From: Bradyrhizobium sp. Ash2021
Lineage (GTDB): Bacteria > Pseudomonadota > Alphaproteobacteria > Rhizobiales > Xanthobacteraceae
Reading direction: 5' to 3'
Length of the DNA stretch: 64,000 nt
Assembly (NCBI RefSeq): GCF_031202265.1
Contig: NZ_CP100604.1
Coordinates: forward strand, 8,538,501 to 8,602,500
Positions 56,030-63,894 of this stretch are shown here, one piece after another; position 1 is the stretch's first letter; each line of letters starts with the position of its first letter. The notes below the pieces were generated by a model. The model was not told the origin of the DNA. It made no database searches and saw only the letters and a list, made by a program, of their open reading frames with translations. Made by a program: the position numbers and the translations under genes.

Positions 56030-56235
56030 CATCTGATTCGCGGGTCCGATCGCATGCGCCTTCATCCACCGCGCGACCGCCGGCCCGGAATCTTCGTGGA
56101 TGCAATGCGACCCGGGGACCGTCACCTCAGTCAGGTTTTGCCACTTCCGGCAGAACTCCCGGACGGGCCCGATCAGGATCGCGCCCGGCTCGGCGTTGGC
56201 GAACCGTTTTGGCAGGTCGTTTTCGGCCATCCATG
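56030..56235 (-). pseudogene. C-terminal remnant of a haloalkane-dehalogenase-like hydrolase
   Basis: Minus-strand translation reads WMAENDLPKRFANAEPGAIL, IGPVREFCRKWQNLTEVTVP and GSHCIHEDSGPAVARWM, which matches the end of DhaA/DhlA-type alpha/beta hydrolases including the catalytic His (in GSHxIxED). The N-terminal two thirds, with nucleophile Asp and oxyanion residues, are absent and no start is visible. The surrounding gap 55902-56954 has no other supported gene; a minus-strand frame at 56271-56489 ending in a single hydrophobic helix has no ribosome site. Confidence 0.6.
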
Positions 56236-56635
56236 TCGAGCCGTGCGCGAAAGCTGCGGCTACCAGCCGTTCAACTCGCGAACAGGACCAAGGCGAGAAG
56301 AACCACGGGCAGAGAGCCAACGCTGATCACCACCGTAAAAACGGCCTCGTTCTCTGGAGCGGTGAGACAGCGCTGCTTGAGCCGCAAAAAGCAGTGGCTT
56401 GGCGCTGCTTCGGTAATGCGAGGCGGCGGCGTTTCGAGCTTTGGAACGGCGGTGGTGGCTGATTCATGGTTTCGCGGAAGCGCCATGCGCGCTGCCAGCG
56501 CCGCAAGCGGAGAGTTCCCGCGCCGTGGTGTCCAAATTCGGTCCGAATGCAAGATCGGGGCTAACCAGCCCGACCGCTTCCGAAAGCCCTTGCATCCGGC
56601 GCTCACTCCTGGTCCCGGGCTGATGCATGGATATT

Positions 56636-56664
56636 CCCCTGCACTAACTATATACACGCAGGGG
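56636..56664. promoter_or_regulatory. Inverted repeat upstream of the glycosyltransferase gene
   Basis: CCCCTGC and GCAGGGG, seven perfect pairs around a 15-bp AT-rich centre that contains TATATACA. It lies about 290 bp before the glycosyltransferase start and might be an operator or transcript hairpin. Confidence 0.35.
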
Positions 56665-56954
56665 CGACATGCACGTAGTTTTGCAACCGATCCGCAGTTT
56701 GGCACAATCTGCATACTCGACTTGAAAGGTTGAACCGGCGATCGCCAAGAAGCCTGAAACTGCGCCGCCGAGTGGTACCGGCGCGGGGCCTTGGTCAGAA
56801 CTTCTACAATTCGCAATGCAGCCTAAAGAGTTCGAGAACGTCCGCGTTCGTATATGGATGACGCGCTCTGTCCGGCTATCGGGTTCCGCATCGACTTGGG
56901 GATTTGACGGTCCGGGCGCGACGCCAAATCGGTTTTACGCCGAAGGTAGTCATC

Positions 56955-58208
56955 ATGGTCGAAATGATGCAGTTGATCGCCGGGACGAACTGGATCGTGC
57001 TCGCTTTTGCGGCACTGATCTTCGACATTCCACGATATACGTTTTCCTTGCTTTCTCTCTCGCTGCTGGGGCTGACCAGAAGACCTCAGAAAGACGATGC
57101 ATTGGTCAGAGCTTCGGTCACCGTGATCGTGCCGACTTTCAATGGCGGCTCCGGTCTGGGCGTTTCTATCGCCTCGCTCCGACAACAGACATTGCAACCG
57201 CTTGAGATCATCGTAGTTGATGACGGTTCTACCGACGAAACCCGCGCGACGGCGGAGCGGGCGCGCGCGCTTGGCTTGGTAGACATGGTCATTTGCCACG
57301 GCACGCGCTGTGGCCGGAGCGCCGCCATAAACGCAGCGGCCCGGTTCGCCACCGGCGACCTGCTGTTGACAGTGGACGCAGACACGATTTTCGAGCCAAC
57401 TGCCGTGGCGCGCCTTGCGTCCGCTTTCAACGACCCGCGCGTCGCCGGTGCGAGCTGCAACATTGCAATCAGCAATGATCGCCACTCGCTGTGGACAGGG
57501 CTTCAAAGCATCGAATACTTGATGTCGATAAGTGCCGGTAGAACGATACTTGACATTGTGGGTGCGATCGCCTGCCTTTCCGGCGCTTGCTCGATGTACC
57601 GCCGCGATGTGTTCGTCCAGCAAGGTGGGCTCGACGTCGGCCCCGGAGAAGATCTGGAATTCAGTCTGCGCCTGCGCCGTCTGGGTTATCTCGTCCGTTT
57701 CGTACCGGAGGCGTGGGCAGAAACGGCAGGCCCGGTCGGGGGTATCGGTCTCCTGCGCCAGCGCGCGCGCTGGGATCGCGATGCCCTGCGAATTCGCTTC
57801 ATGATGTACGGCGAGTTGCGGTTCTTCCACCGGCTGGAACGGTTGCCGGATACACTTCAAAGACTGGACTTCATCCTTTTCGATCTCGTTCCGACGCTCA
57901 GTCTCCCATTCTATCTCGTCTACCTTGTGGCACTATTCGGCGCTGATGCGGTTCTGTTTCTCGCCGCGATCTACATTCTGCTTCTTTGGATCTCGCTCTT
58001 TAACCTGGCGCTTGCGTTTGTCCTGTTCAACCGGTCTTCCGGACTGTTTAGCCTTGGAGGATCCCTGATCTTTCCATTCTACCAAGGCGTCTATTTGAAG
58101 TGTGCCCGATTCTTCTCCTACTCCTCAGAGATCCTCTTTGCGACTTCCAGGCACGATGACTTCGTGCCGCCACGCGTGCGCCGCGCGCTGTTTGCTGACC
58201 GGACTTGA
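56955..58208 (+). CDS. Family 2 glycosyltransferase, processive synthase type
   Basis: Inner-membrane polysaccharide synthase of 417 aa. A first membrane helix (about 11-40) precedes the GT-A domain: VIVPTFNGG (58-66), VVDDGSTDE (87-95, nucleotide-binding Asp), DAD at 141-143 (metal), GED at 231-233 (acceptor/base) and QRARW at 269-273, the Q-x-x-R-W motif of cellulose, chitin and hyaluronan synthases. Two to four C-terminal helices follow (about 305-385). All catalytic motifs are intact. No PilZ domain is fused. The HlyD-like gene 12 bp downstream suggests a two-protein synthesis/export pair, like BgsA-BgsB for mixed-linkage beta-glucan in Sinorhizobium; that polymer is a guess. Confidence 0.88.
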   Translation: MVEMMQLIAGTNWIVLAFAALIFDIPRYTFSLLSLSLLGLTRRPQKDDALVRASVTVIVPTFNGGSGLGVSIASLRQQTLQPLEIIVVDDGSTDETRATAERARALGLVDMVICHGTRCGRSAAINAAARFATGDLLLTVDADTIFEPTAVARLASAFNDPRVAGASCNIAISNDRHSLWTGLQSIEYLMSISAGRTILDIVGAIACLSGACSMYRRDVFVQQGGLDVGPGEDLEFSLRLRRLGYLVRFVPEAWAETAGPVGGIGLLRQRARWDRDALRIRFMMYGELRFFHRLERLPDTLQRLDFILFDLVPTLSLPFYLVYLVALFGADAVLFLAAIYILLLWISLFNLALAFVLFNRSSGLFSLGGSLIFPFYQGVYLKCARFFSYSSEILFATSRHDDFVPPRVRRALFADRT

Positions 58209-58220
58209 AGGATCAGGTTC

Positions 58221-59267
58221 ATGAACGTCACCATGAACAGGCTCGATCCGAACGTTCCCGATCCCGTCGAAAGCCGGAGGCGCGCTGCCGGACGGCTTGT
58301 GCGCATCGTCTATGCGACGAGCGTATTCGGGGTGCTCGCCTTCTTTGTCATCTATTTCGGCGCCCCGCTGGTGTACCTGAGCGGTCCCGGAACTGTCTCC
58401 GCGCCGGCGCACGTCGTTTCGCTTCCCTATCTCGTGCAAGTCAGGGCCGTGAATGCGGCGCGCGGCGCTGCGGTCAAGGCAGGCGAAGAGATCGGGCTGG
58501 TGCGGTCGCCCGAACAGGACAACATCGTCGCCACCTATATGCGCGGATTGTCCGACATCGCGAGCCGCAGATCGCAACTGCGGGTCGAGGCGCGGGTGGC
58601 GCAGGAAACGCTTGAAGCGGCGAGAGCCTACAAGGAACTGACCGAGGCTGCCGCCGACCAGATTGAAGGATCGCAAGCCGGGAGCCTGACGTTTCGCCTG
58701 GAAATGCACCGCGAGCGCGCAGCGGCGCGCAAGGCGGTCATCTCGCAAGAGGCGATGGTCGCGGAGGCCGTCACCCAACTGGCCGACCTGGACGAGTTTG
58801 CGCAACAGCTTCGCGACCGCCTCGATGAGGTCGAGCGGAATTTCGCCGGGGGGCGAGTACTGGCGCCCATCAGCGGCATCATTTCGACAAATCTTGCAAC
58901 TGTTGGACAATCCCTGGTGGCCGGTACTCCGATCGCCGAAATCCTCGATCCGACCGACGTTTATGTCGATTGGCACATTCCGAACGCCCGCTTGGTGGAG
59001 CCCGAGGTCGGCAATGAAGTGCTCGTGCTGTTCGGCAACCGCCGCATTTCAGGACGGATTGCGGAAATTCTCCCAATTTCCGATGTGTACGCCGCAAAGC
59101 AGCAACTGTTTGCGCGTGACCGTCCCTCTACCCAGATTGCGCGCATTCGCTTCACTCCCGAGGTTGCGCCGCCGCCGCTCAATTCAACGGTCTATGTTCA
59201 CATGTTCTACACGGACGTCACCTATCGCGCCGCCACCGCGTTGGTGCGTCTGCTCGGTCTTCAATAA
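58221..59267 (+). CDS. HlyD/membrane-fusion-like protein
   Basis: Protein of 348 aa with a cytoplasmic N-tail, one membrane helix at about 27-50 (IVYATSVFGVLAFFVIYFGA) and a periplasmic region. That region holds a split biotinyl-lipoyl domain (HVVSLPYLVQVRAVNAARGA ... LAPISGIISTNLATVGQSLV), a coiled-coil hairpin of about 90 residues (roughly 95-205) and a beta-barrel (VYVDWHIPNARLVEPEVGNE). This is the HlyD_D23/adaptor layout. With the synthase gene 12 bp upstream it probably guides the nascent polysaccharide through the periplasm, as Alg44- or BgsB-like partners do. Confidence 0.85.
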   Translation: MNVTMNRLDPNVPDPVESRRRAAGRLVRIVYATSVFGVLAFFVIYFGAPLVYLSGPGTVSAPAHVVSLPYLVQVRAVNAARGAAVKAGEEIGLVRSPEQDNIVATYMRGLSDIASRRSQLRVEARVAQETLEAARAYKELTEAAADQIEGSQAGSLTFRLEMHRERAAARKAVISQEAMVAEAVTQLADLDEFAQQLRDRLDEVERNFAGGRVLAPISGIISTNLATVGQSLVAGTPIAEILDPTDVYVDWHIPNARLVEPEVGNEVLVLFGNRRISGRIAEILPISDVYAAKQQLFARDRPSTQIARIRFTPEVAPPPLNSTVYVHMFYTDVTYRAATALVRLLGLQ

Positions 59268-59298
59268 GTACGTTGCTAATTGTCGAGAGGCGCGGCTG

Positions 59299-59577
59299 GT
59301 GCAAATCAGAGCAGATCAATCACTTTGTCCGGTGTGTAAATCCGCTCGCCTGGAGCTTTTCCCGATCCTCCATCACATGGTCTGCGCTTTTGTCGGACCG
59401 TCATATGACTTTGTCGAGAAGGAAACCGGTTACACCTGTCCGAAATGTCAGCGCGACATCGTATCCGGTGACGAGACGTGCGAGATCGTCGGCGCAAGCG
59501 CCCGGTGCGCCAACTGTTTCAAGGAAATGGTGGTATCCCCGATCATCGAGGCCCCCGGCCTGCCGGATTGCATGTAG
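59299..59577 (+). CDS. Small zinc-ribbon protein, possibly TackOD1-like
   Basis: A 92-aa product from GTG 59299 with GAGAGG eight bases before it. Cys pairs CPVC (10-13), CPKC (47-50) and CANC (70-73), together with HHMVCAFVG near 24, make at least two metal sites. The order CPxC, HxxCA, CPKC, CxxC resembles TackOD1 ('thaumarchaeal output domain'), a module found with c-di-GMP signalling proteins; I cannot confirm this without a profile search. It starts 31 bp after the HlyD-like gene on the same strand, so it probably belongs to the polysaccharide operon as a regulatory partner. Confidence 0.7.
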   Translation: MQIRADQSLCPVCKSARLELFPILHHMVCAFVGPSYDFVEKETGYTCPKCQRDIVSGDETCEIVGASARCANCFKEMVVSPIIEAPGLPDCM

Positions 59578-59681
59578 GCGCGATAGCTTGGCAGTGAACT
59601 TGCAAAAACGAAGAGATCAAGAGAACCACGGCACAAGGCCGAAGCTGCTAGGCGGGCACAAAAGCTGACCGCGCACCGCCG

Positions 59682-60479
59682 TTACTGCATTTGATCGTAG
59701 GCGTCGGCGAGGAAATGATCGAAGCTCTCGATCCGAATGAGGCCAAGACGCGGATATTCCATATCGGTCACGATGTAGAGCGCAACGGTCAAGGTTCCTG
59801 CAAAGATCACCATGTGTATCCAACTTCGCCCTGCGCTCGCGGCCATCCCGAACCCGGCGAGCAGTGAGCACCCCAGACCAAGGCCAAACAGCATAAAGTA
59901 GATGATCTGCGGTGGGTGCTTTTCGGCGGCACCTGCACGCTGACGTGCAACCTCGAAGAGGCTATTCAGTGCTGGCAGCGACAAACCGCATGCAGGACGG
60001 TAGTTCGGTTGTGAGCAAGCAGCCGCCGCCGCGTCCCATAGTTGGTTCTTGAGTTCCAAAAGCTTCTTTTCCTGCTGGTCCGAGAAATCTTCCGCTCGCT
60101 GGAGCAGCAAGAAATCATGCGCCATTCGATACAGATCGGCCCGGGCGCGGATGTATTCTTTGAGGCTGCTCTGGAGCCTGTGTGCGTCGTTTTCGCCGAA
60201 TAGGTCCAGGCGGTCATACGCCGTCGTGGCCGCCGTCGCTTCCTGAATGACCAACTGACGGCGGTCATCGAAGCGTTGCAGCGCACCAGAGATCGTGAAT
60301 GCCAGCAGCAGACCCATCAAGCCGAATATTGCACCCTCGACGGTCGCCAACCCTCCGGTGCCCTCGGTGCCGCTCCGCTTGCGATACCGCAAGCCGAGGT
60401 GCTGACCCAAACCTAGCAAGATGAGTGAGCCGACAAAAAACAAGGCGGCAATGGCTACGGCAAACAGCATGAAGATCAT
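59682..60479 (-). CDS. Bestrophin-like (DUF4239) membrane protein
   Basis: Protein of 265 aa with two N-terminal helices (about 3-26 and 46-65), a cytoplasmic helical domain (70-190) beginning LQRFDDRRQLVIQEATAATT, and two C-terminal helices (about 192-215 and 222-242) followed by DMEYPRLGLIRIESFDHFLA, the family's D-x-x-x-P-x-x-G ending. DUF4239 proteins resemble bestrophin anion channels in topology; function is unproven. A broken relative is at 41630-42372. Convergent with the polysaccharide operon. Confidence 0.85.
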   Translation of the reverse strand: MIFMLFAVAIAALFFVGSLILLGLGQHLGLRYRKRSGTEGTGGLATVEGAIFGLMGLLLAFTISGALQRFDDRRQLVIQEATAATTAYDRLDLFGENDAHRLQSSLKEYIRARADLYRMAHDFLLLQRAEDFSDQQEKKLLELKNQLWDAAAAACSQPNYRPACGLSLPALNSLFEVARQRAGAAEKHPPQIIYFMLFGLGLGCSLLAGFGMAASAGRSWIHMVIFAGTLTVALYIVTDMEYPRLGLIRIESFDHFLADAYDQMQ

Positions 60480-60872
60480 TATCGATCTCCATTACAGGAC
60501 GGCCCGCCTCACGCCGCCAACTATGGCTTCCAATCATGCAAGCACTAGGGCGGACTTCCCACGTTGCTGCTCTTAGAATTTTTTCCGGTTCCCCCGGCGC
60601 CCGGGATGCGCCGGGGGATCGCGGGACCGCCCGGCATCCGCGTATCGGGCGGGAGCGTTTTTCATTTTTGCTGCATCGCTTTATGCTGCCAAATCCGCAG
60701 GATGGGGCCGATGAACGAGTTGGAACAGGCGTGGGCGGCATGGCCGGCGCTCGGCCGCCCCGATAGAAGCGGGTTTCCAAGGCCCCCGCCGCTCATTTCA
60801 TTCGCGTCGACCCTCCCCCTCCAGGGCAGGGTAAGATAAAGCAAGCGACGCGATACCCCCCGAGACCAGGAA
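60480..60872. other. Gap with GC-rich palindromes
   Basis: About 390 bp without a supported gene. 60590-60650 contains nested GC-rich inverted repeats (CCCCGGCGC / GCGCCGGGGG; CCGCCCG / CGGGCGG), and 60812-60835 (CCCTCCCCCTCCAGGGCAGG) looks like the end of another intergenic repeat family. Confidence 0.5.
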
Positions 60873-61334
60873 ATGTCTTTCACCATCTCCGACCTTCGCC
60901 AGCGTCCAGAATTCTTCGACACCGTGGCGAAACGGATCTGGGAGGCGTGGTGGGAAGCCAGCGGCGCGCCTCTCGGCACTATTTCCGGGCGCCTGTGCGA
61001 AAACATGGACGCTGCGCCGATTCCGTTCGCGCTGGTCGCGCATGACGGCGAGACATTTCTCGGAACGTCGTCGGTGATCGCCTCCGATCTCGCGGAGCGG
61101 CCGCAACTGACGCCATGGATCGCCGCCGTCTGGGTGGAGGAGGCCGCGCGCCGGCACGGTGTCGGCGCGGCACTGGTCGACCGCGCGGCGCAGGATTGTT
61201 TTGCGCTCGGTGTCAGCCGCGTCCATCTCTGCGCGCGGCCGCGGATGACGCGTTTCTACGAAGCGCTGGGCTGGACCATATCCGAACGAAAGGTCGGGCC
61301 GCACCAGATGAGCGTGTTTTTCCGGGACGCTTAG
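60873..61334 (+). CDS. GNAT-family N-acetyltransferase
   Basis: Acetyltransferase of 153 aa that moves an acetyl group from acetyl-CoA to an unknown amine. The beta4-alpha3 core is PWIAAVWVEEAARRHGVGAA (about 89-108); the acetyl-CoA pyrophosphate loop RRHGVGAAL is a variant of Q/RxxGxG/A. The C-terminal RFYEALGWTISERK (about 127-140) is the usual end of the fold. Its stop overlaps the stop of the convergent DUF3307 gene by 4 bp. Confidence 0.88.
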   Translation: MSFTISDLRQRPEFFDTVAKRIWEAWWEASGAPLGTISGRLCENMDAAPIPFALVAHDGETFLGTSSVIASDLAERPQLTPWIAAVWVEEAARRHGVGAALVDRAAQDCFALGVSRVHLCARPRMTRFYEALGWTISERKVGPHQMSVFFRDA

Positions 61335-61717
61335 TTCGCCGCCATGAAGATCGACAGGCCGAAGCCGGTGAGATGATGCAGCGCCTGGTCGACGCCGATC
61401 AGCGTCCAGAACCACGGATGTTCCTGCTGCACGCCGAAGCGCGACGCGCAAATCCCCTTGGCGCGGTCGACCGTGATGTGAATGGCGAAATCGATCAGCG
61501 CGACGAACCAGAACCGCGGCGCAACGATCAGGATCAGCGCCATCGCCACGGCGAGATGCACGAGACAATGCGCCAGCAGCGGCATCGCCCAGCCGGTCTT
61601 CTGGTCCTTGCCGATCGCCATCCAGGACGTTTGCAGCACGAAATCGGCGATGATGTGCTTCACCGTGAGAAGCAACATCCACCCCAAAAGCAAACCAACC
61701 GGAACCGACGACGACAT
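61331..61717 (-). CDS. DUF3307-type membrane protein
   Basis: Protein of 128 aa from Met 61717 (an in-frame ATG at 61768 would add 17 polar residues; neither has a strong ribosome site). Three to four hydrophobic helices contain the family's His/Asp-rich signature: LLTVKHIIADFVLQTSWMA near 16-34, LLAHCLVHLAVAMALILI near 49, FVALIDFAIHITVDRAKG near 72 and DQALHHLTGFGLSIF near 109. Aligned His/Asp in membrane helices suggest a metal-dependent hydrolase, but DUF3307 has no established role. Confidence 0.8.
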   Translation of the reverse strand: MSSSVPVGLLLGWMLLLTVKHIIADFVLQTSWMAIGKDQKTGWAMPLLAHCLVHLAVAMALILIVAPRFWFVALIDFAIHITVDRAKGICASRFGVQQEHPWFWTLIGVDQALHHLTGFGLSIFMAAN

Positions 61718-61799
61718 GGAAGGAAACAACAAAGCTGACGCCCTTTGCTCGGACTGAAGAGGTGGCAAAAAAACCGGTGGTCTAGGCTGTCAGCACAAT

Positions 61800-62098
61800 T
61801 TTCTTGTCAAACCCGGACAATTCGAACGCTGCCGTTATTCATGATTTATGGCACCTCCCGGACCGGAATGCACCTGTAGGTCGCACAAAATACACATGGT
61901 GTGGCCGAACGGCGATACTGCGGCCACGCGCGTGGCTTTCGCTGGTAAGGTTACCTCCGGGGCCGGTTTGCAATCCGGCCGGGGCGGGATAGTATCGCGC
62001 GCAGGCAAATTATCGTTCTTTTTTAGGCATTTACGAATTCCTTTGGACGGCCTGCGGCGCTGCGATGGCGGCATGACGTCCCCGACAGGGTGTGAGCC
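61800..62098. other. Upstream region of the TAXI gene, no gene seen
   Basis: About 300 bp between DUF3307 and the TAXI-family gene. There are no clear promoter hexamers, hairpins or open frames with a ribosome site; a T-rich stretch (62010-62030) stands about 70 bp before the start. Confidence 0.4.
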
Positions 62099-63499
62099 AT
62101 GAGCGCCGAAGCCCAAACGCCGGATCCGGAAATGGGGCCTCGGCGATCGCGGGTCGTCAAAAGCAACCGTACCCAGATCATCATCTTCTCCATCCTGACG
62201 CTGATTCTGACCGCCGCCACGGTGTGGGGTGGCCGGGTTTGGCTGCGAAACTCCGAAACGCTGGTCTTTGCCGTCGGCGAGGCCAACGGTCCCGAGGCCC
62301 GTTTCGCCGCCAGGCTTGCCGCGCTGCTGAAGAACAATTCGTCGCGGCTGCGGCTCAAGATCGTACCCAACGGCGACAATGCCAAGGCGCTGGCGCAGTT
62401 CGACCGCAAGGAAGCCAATCTGGCGATCCTGCGCACCGACGCCAAGATCCCGGCCCGCGCGCGCGCGATCGCGATCCTCGAACATGACGTGGTGCTGGTG
62501 CTGACCCCCGGCGGCAGGAAGATCAAGTCCGTTGCCGATTTGAGGAAAAAGAAGATCGCCGTGCTTGCCGACGGCGAAAACAGCGTCGCGTTTGTCCGCA
62601 CTGTTCTCGAACTCTCGGATAACGCCGACGCCGCGTCCCGGGTGCAGATGGCCCCGCCCAATACGACCTTCGACAAGCTTTTTGCGTCAGGCTTCGGCGC
62701 CGTGATCGCGATCGCACACGCCTCGAAGATGATGAAGGACAAGAGCTACGAGCAATATGCCAAGCACGGCGGCTTTACCCTGAACGCGATCGACGCGGCG
62801 AAAGCGCTGGCCAGGAAATATCCGGCGCTCTCCGAAGAGACGGTGGCGACCGGCATGCTGTCCTCCTCGCCGGCGGTCCCCGACGACGACGTCGATACCA
62901 TCGGGCTCGAGTGGCTGCTGGTCGCGCAATCCAGGCTGTCGACGACCACCGCGGGCGACCTCGCGCGCATCATCTACGAGAACAAGGCCGAGCTTGCGCT
63001 GGACGACGGCTTCGCCTCCAAGATCGAACCCGCTGAAACCGACAAGGACGCCTTTGTTGTCGCGCATCAGGGGGCCGCCGAATACATCAACGACGACACC
63101 AAGTCGTTCATGGATCGTTACAGCGACGTGATGTATCTGGGTGCGGCAGCGCTGAGCGTCATCGGGTCGATCTTCGCCGGCATCTACACCAAGGTCACGC
63201 GGGTCGCGCCCGAGAAGGCCGGCGAGCTTGCAACTGCCATCCTCGATATCGGCGAGCGGATGGAGTACGCCAAAACCCTCGATGCGCTCGACGAGCTGCA
63301 GGACGAACTCGAAGGGATATTGCGCGGCGCGGTGATAGGCCTGCGCGACGGCACCATCTCGAGCGACGGGCTGGACACGTTCAAGCTCGGCTATGAATTC
63401 GTCCGCGACGAGATCAGCATGCGCCGCGACCATCTGAAGCGGCACCCACCATCCCAGGACGACAATGTGGTTGCTGTGAAGACCGCGCAGAGCGCGTAG
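62099..63499 (+). CDS. Membrane-anchored TAXI-family solute-binding protein
   Basis: Protein of 466 aa. An uncleaved N-terminal helix (about 24-44, QIIIFSILTLILTAATVWGG) is followed by a TAXI/NMT1-like binding domain (about 52-340; LVFAVGEANGPEARFAARLA, LRLKIVPNGDNAKALAQFDR, ILRTDAKIPARARAIAILEH). A second helix (about 341-365, VMYLGAAALSVIGSIFAGIY) leads into a cytoplasmic tail of about 100 residues with LDALDELQDELEGILRGAVI. Normal TAXI proteins are free periplasmic subunits of TRAP transporters; this one is anchored twice and has no TRAP permease nearby, so a sensor or scaffold role is possible. Terminator at 63524. Confidence 0.85.
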   Translation: MSAEAQTPDPEMGPRRSRVVKSNRTQIIIFSILTLILTAATVWGGRVWLRNSETLVFAVGEANGPEARFAARLAALLKNNSSRLRLKIVPNGDNAKALAQFDRKEANLAILRTDAKIPARARAIAILEHDVVLVLTPGGRKIKSVADLRKKKIAVLADGENSVAFVRTVLELSDNADAASRVQMAPPNTTFDKLFASGFGAVIAIAHASKMMKDKSYEQYAKHGGFTLNAIDAAKALARKYPALSEETVATGMLSSSPAVPDDDVDTIGLEWLLVAQSRLSTTTAGDLARIIYENKAELALDDGFASKIEPAETDKDAFVVAHQGAAEYINDDTKSFMDRYSDVMYLGAAALSVIGSIFAGIYTKVTRVAPEKAGELATAILDIGERMEYAKTLDALDELQDELEGILRGAVIGLRDGTISSDGLDTFKLGYEFVRDEISMRRDHLKRHPPSQDDNVVAVKTAQSA

Positions 63500-63523
63500 G
63501 GAATACTCCGCCCGCGCAAAACA

Positions 63524-63552
63524 AAAATGCCGGCGTATCGCCGGCATTTTTT
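63524..63552. terminator. Bidirectional Rho-independent terminator
   Basis: AAAATGCCGGCG, TAT, CGCCGGCATTTT then TT: a perfect 12-bp stem with A- and T-tracts on both sides, between the convergent TAXI and small genes. Confidence 0.92.
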
Positions 63553-63575
63553 CTCCTCAAGCGCATTCAAGCAGC

Positions 63576-63752
63576 TCACGCGTGTTGCGAGAGCCAAATG
63601 TTGATGTCGGCAGCCCGCTGAAGCAGCTCGATGCGTTTCATAATGTCATCGCGTTCGCTTCCGCTTGGCAGCCTGGCGGCCTCGGCCTCAAGCCTTAGCT
63701 TGTGCTCTTCCAGTCGCTGCTCGAATGAATGCGGCTCAGATCGTTTTCTCAT
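63576..63752 (-). CDS. Hypothetical small protein
   Basis: A 58-aa product beginning MRKRSEPHSFEQRLEEHKLR and ending LLQRAADINIWLSQHA. Charged, largely helical, no Cys, no signal peptide. Its start overlaps the 3' end of the gene at 63736 by 17 bp, so translation may be coupled. Small proteins of this composition are common in Bradyrhizobium; function unknown. It ends 24 bp before the terminator at 63524-63552. Confidence 0.7.
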   Translation of the reverse strand: MRKRSEPHSFEQRLEEHKLRLEAEAARLPSGSERDDIMKRIELLQRAADINIWLSQHA

Positions 63753-63894
63753 CGGATAATCTCGGTGGTTGGAGACCAGGGCTGTTGGCCCAGCGGTCGA
63801 GCTGGTCGATGATTTTTTGATGGCTCGGCCGCCGCGGCTTTGGTGCCTCCGGCTCGTCTGAAAGTTTGCGGGGTAGCTTGACGGGGTCAGTCAT
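63736..63894 (-). CDS. Hypothetical small protein
   Basis: A 52-aa product from ATG 63894, which has GGGAGGA six bases upstream; a longer frame reaching 63954 lacks such a site. The sequence MTDPVKLPRKLSDEPEAPKP continues RRPSHQKIIDQLDRWANSPG and ends RLSDEKTI: a Pro-rich, charged first half and a short helix. It is the first gene of a two-gene unit. The upstream 100 bp are AT-rich and end in an AATTGA / TCAATT dyad (63979-64000). Confidence 0.65.
   Translation of the reverse strand: MTDPVKLPRKLSDEPEAPKPRRPSHQKIIDQLDRWANSPGLQPPRLSDEKTI

Noticed and set aside
56271..56489. Minus-strand frame ending in a hydrophobic helix (VVISVGSLPVVLLALVLF)
   Set aside because: No ribosome-binding site, no family match, low-complexity front part; support is too thin for a gene call.
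56690..56715. A sigma-54-like -24/-12 promoter (TTTGGCACAATCTGCATA)
   Set aside because: The GG and GC elements are 8 bp apart instead of the required 10, so it does not fit the consensus.
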